18,115 nt of DNA from an uncultured Altererythrobacter sp. (lineage in GTDB: Bacteria > Pseudomonadota > Alphaproteobacteria > Sphingomonadales > Sphingomonadaceae). The stretch lies in assembly GCA_937950385.1 (NCBI GenBank), contig CALFEA010000084.1, forward strand, positions 1 to 18,115. Direction: 5' to 3'. A program made the position numbers and the translations under genes. Positions 14,624 through 18,115 of this stretch are shown here, piece after piece (the first letter of the stretch is position 1; each line of letters begins with the position of its first letter). The notes beneath the pieces are model-generated. The model searched no databases. It saw only the letters and a program-made list of their open reading frames with translations, and was not told the origin of the DNA.

Positions 14624-14932
14624 ATGCAATCACCAAGCCGTTCCAATCCGCTCAAAGGTGGCGTGCAGCTGTTCACTCAAGGGCGTTTTTGGCCAACCGT
14701 CCTTATGGCGATGAATGAATTTGAGGCCACGCTGACGGTGCCGGATGCCTTGGAATTGACGCAGCGTGAGCGTGTGACACTGAAGATTGGCGATTTGCCG
14801 AGCTTTCCAGCGATAGTGCGGAGCCGATCGGGCGACGTGGTGCAGTTGCAATTTCTCGGCTGCGTCCACCCGACTGTTATTGGCTTGCTGGAGTTGGACC
14901 CATTGCAAACGTTTTGCGAACTAGCGGCCTAG
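14624..14932 (+). CDS. Small PilZ-like or hypothetical protein (102 aa)
   Basis: The 102-residue protein has no signal peptide or membrane segment. After a short polar N-terminus its residues about 30-90 alternate in a beta-barrel-like pattern: EATLTVPDALELTQRERVTLKIGDLP, then FPAIVRSRSGDVVQLQFLG. The order of strands, a short loop, an A-x-V-R strand and a final V-x-L-x-F strand resembles PilZ domains, which can bind cyclic di-GMP. The usual RxxxR and (D/N)xSxxG ligand motifs are missing, so if it is PilZ it is a degenerate one. AAGGGAA is 11 bases upstream of ATG 14624. It stands alone between its own upstream gap and a strong terminator. The gene is probably real; the family call is tentative. 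Confidence 0.6.
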   Translation: MQSPSRSNPLKGGVQLFTQGRFWPTVLMAMNEFEATLTVPDALELTQRERVTLKIGDLPSFPAIVRSRSGDVVQLQFLGCVHPTVIGLLELDPLQTFCELAA

Positions 14933-14960
14933 CAACAAAACCGTAGTGCACGGCAAAATA

Positions 14961-15000
14961 AAAAGGGCGGCTTACTCAGTTACGAGTAGGCCGCCCTTTT
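14961..15000. terminator. Bidirectional intrinsic terminator between PilZ-like gene and atpC
   Basis: Bases 14961-14977 and 14984-15000 form a 17-bp stem with one wobble pair around a 6-base loop (AGTTAC). The stem ends in AAAA/TTTT, giving a T-run after the GC stem on both strands, with extra T-rich sequence beyond (GCGTTTCTTT on plus; TATTTTG on minus). It lies 28 bases after the PilZ-like stop and 29 bases beyond the atpC stop, so it can end both converging transcripts, including the whole atp operon. Confidence 0.93.
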
Positions 15001-15029
15001 GCGTTTCTTTAAGCACTGTGAGGAGCGGT

Positions 15030-15293
15030 TTAAGCGCTCTCATCCACATGTTCAGCCAATACGGTCAGGCCAGCATCGCCAACTTCGGCAAAACCGCCTT
15101 TGACTTCGATCATTTCAGGCTCGCCGCCTTCGGTTTTATAAACCTGCACAGCGCCGTCGCGAATGGTCGACATGAAAGCGGCATGGCCTTCGAGTACGCC
15201 GAAATCACCTTCAGCGCCCGGCACAACGACCATATGGACGTCTTCTGAGCGGACCTGACGGGCAGGGGTTACGAGTTCAAAGTGGAGAGCCAT
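15030..15293 (-). CDS. atpC: ATP synthase F1 epsilon subunit, short form
   Basis: The 87-residue protein has the N-terminal beta-sandwich domain of epsilon ([14 protein letters not shown], then the conserved [18 protein letters not shown] and VKGGFAEV segments, ending LTVLAEHV). It stops where the C-terminal two-helix domain of longer (about 130-residue) epsilon subunits would begin. The reading frame ends naturally and is followed by the operon terminator, so this is a genuine short form, as I recall for other sphingomonads. The beta domain couples gamma rotation to the c-ring; the missing helices are the part that inhibits ATP hydrolysis in other bacteria. It is last in the atp operon. Confidence 0.96.
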   Translation of the reverse strand: MALHFELVTPARQVRSEDVHMVVVPGAEGDFGVLEGHAAFMSTIRDGAVQVYKTEGGEPEMIEVKGGFAEVGDAGLTVLAEHVDESA

Positions 15294-15315
15294 CGGATGT
15301 GTCCTTCAACCGCCC

Positions 15316-17660
<2,345 letters not shown>

Positions 17661-17672
17661 TGCGGCGTATCC

Positions 17673-18115
17673 TTATGCGAACTGTTTTGCGAAAGCTTCG
17701 AGGGCAGCGACGGTTTTATCCTTCGCATCGCCTTCGAATTTCTTGCTTGTCCGGATGTCTTTCAGGACGTCTGCGTGTTCGCTGCGGAAGAAGGACAGCA
17801 TCGCTTCTTCATATTCGTTCACGCGGTCAACATCGACAGCATCGATATAGCCATTGGTGCCAGCAAAGATCGAAACGGTTTGCTCTTCAAACGGCATAGG
17901 CGCAAACTGTGCTTGCTTCAGCAATTCAGTCAGACGCGCACCGCGGTTGAGCAGTTTTTGCGTTGAGGCATCAAGGTCGCTGCCGAACTGAGCAAAGGCC
18001 GCCATTTCGCGATATTGCGCAAGGTCGAGCTTCATAGAGCCGGACACTTTCTTCATCGCTTTTGTCTGCGCAGCGCCGCCGACCCGTGACACCGACAGAC
18101 CCACGTTAATCGCAG
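17673..18115 (-). CDS. atpA: ATP synthase F1 alpha subunit, C-terminal part (5' end outside window)
   Basis: The frame is open to the window edge and gives the last 147 residues of the alpha subunit, starting [21 protein letters not shown], which carries the end of the nucleotide-binding domain (the [10 protein letters not shown] signature), followed by the all-helical C-terminal domain with [26 protein letters not shown]. It ends at the stop 17673-17675. Bases 18114-18115 are the remainder of a split codon. The alpha subunit binds nucleotide at the non-catalytic sites and carries the arginine finger of the beta catalytic site. The start is upstream on the minus strand, beyond the window. Confidence 0.98.
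   Translation of the reverse strand, partial: AINVGLSVSRVGGAAQTKAMKKVSGSMKLDLAQYREMAAFAQFGSDLDASTQKLLNRGARLTELLKQAQFAPMPFEEQTVSIFAGTNGYIDAVDVDRVNEYEEAMLSFFRSEHADVLKDIRTSKKFEGDAKDKTVAALEAFAKQFA

Overview
The window looks like a piece of an alphaproteobacterial chromosome, most likely from Sphingomonadales (Erythrobacter/Sphingomonas-type). This is inferred from gene content and order, not from a search. The signs are a pepA-holC-ndk segment, purN-purM divergent from a DUF2066-type gene plus hdaA, a DUF2794 protein (a family I know from alphaproteobacteria), an 87-residue ATP synthase epsilon subunit lacking the C-terminal helical domain, and moderate-to-high GC. The region is compact: 23 protein genes, no intergenic gap above about 160 bases, and no tRNA, rRNA, CRISPR, insertion sequence or phage gene that I can see.

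Layout. Bases 1-2439 (+): the 3' end of pepA, a 47-residue four-cysteine DUF2256 protein, a large inverted repeat (711-780) with a G-quadruplex motif in each arm, holC (DNA polymerase III chi), an acidic lipoprotein, and ndk. Bases 2460-5368 (-): purM, purN and a sulfotransferase-like gene packed as an operon; purN has a TTG start overlapping the purM stop. Bases 5432-8561 (+): an exported DUF2066-like protein, hdaA, an EpsC-type serine acetyltransferase and a DUF2794 protein. Bases 8558-11651 (-): a polytopic membrane protein under a promoter that overlaps a strong palindromic operator, an MFE-2-like short-chain dehydrogenase with a good terminator, and gph. Bases 11729-14932 (+): glmU, a lipoprotein of unknown function, a SOUL-type haem-binding-family protein, and a small PilZ-like protein. 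A bidirectional terminator (14961-15000) separates these from the F1 ATP synthase genes atpC, atpD, atpG and the 3' part of atpA, all on the minus strand (transcription order atpA-G-D-C).

How the genes work together. Most are housekeeping: nucleotide metabolism (purM, purN, ndk), replication and its control (holC, hdaA), cell-envelope precursor synthesis (glmU), cysteine synthesis (cysE), phosphoglycolate salvage (gph) and oxidative phosphorylation (atp). The less explained parts are the two lipoproteins, the DUF2066-like and DUF2157-like envelope proteins, the sulfotransferase attached to the purine genes, the paired-G4 palindrome, and the operator upstream of the membrane protein. I see no obvious new multi-gene system; the points most worth follow-up are the palindrome and the operator.
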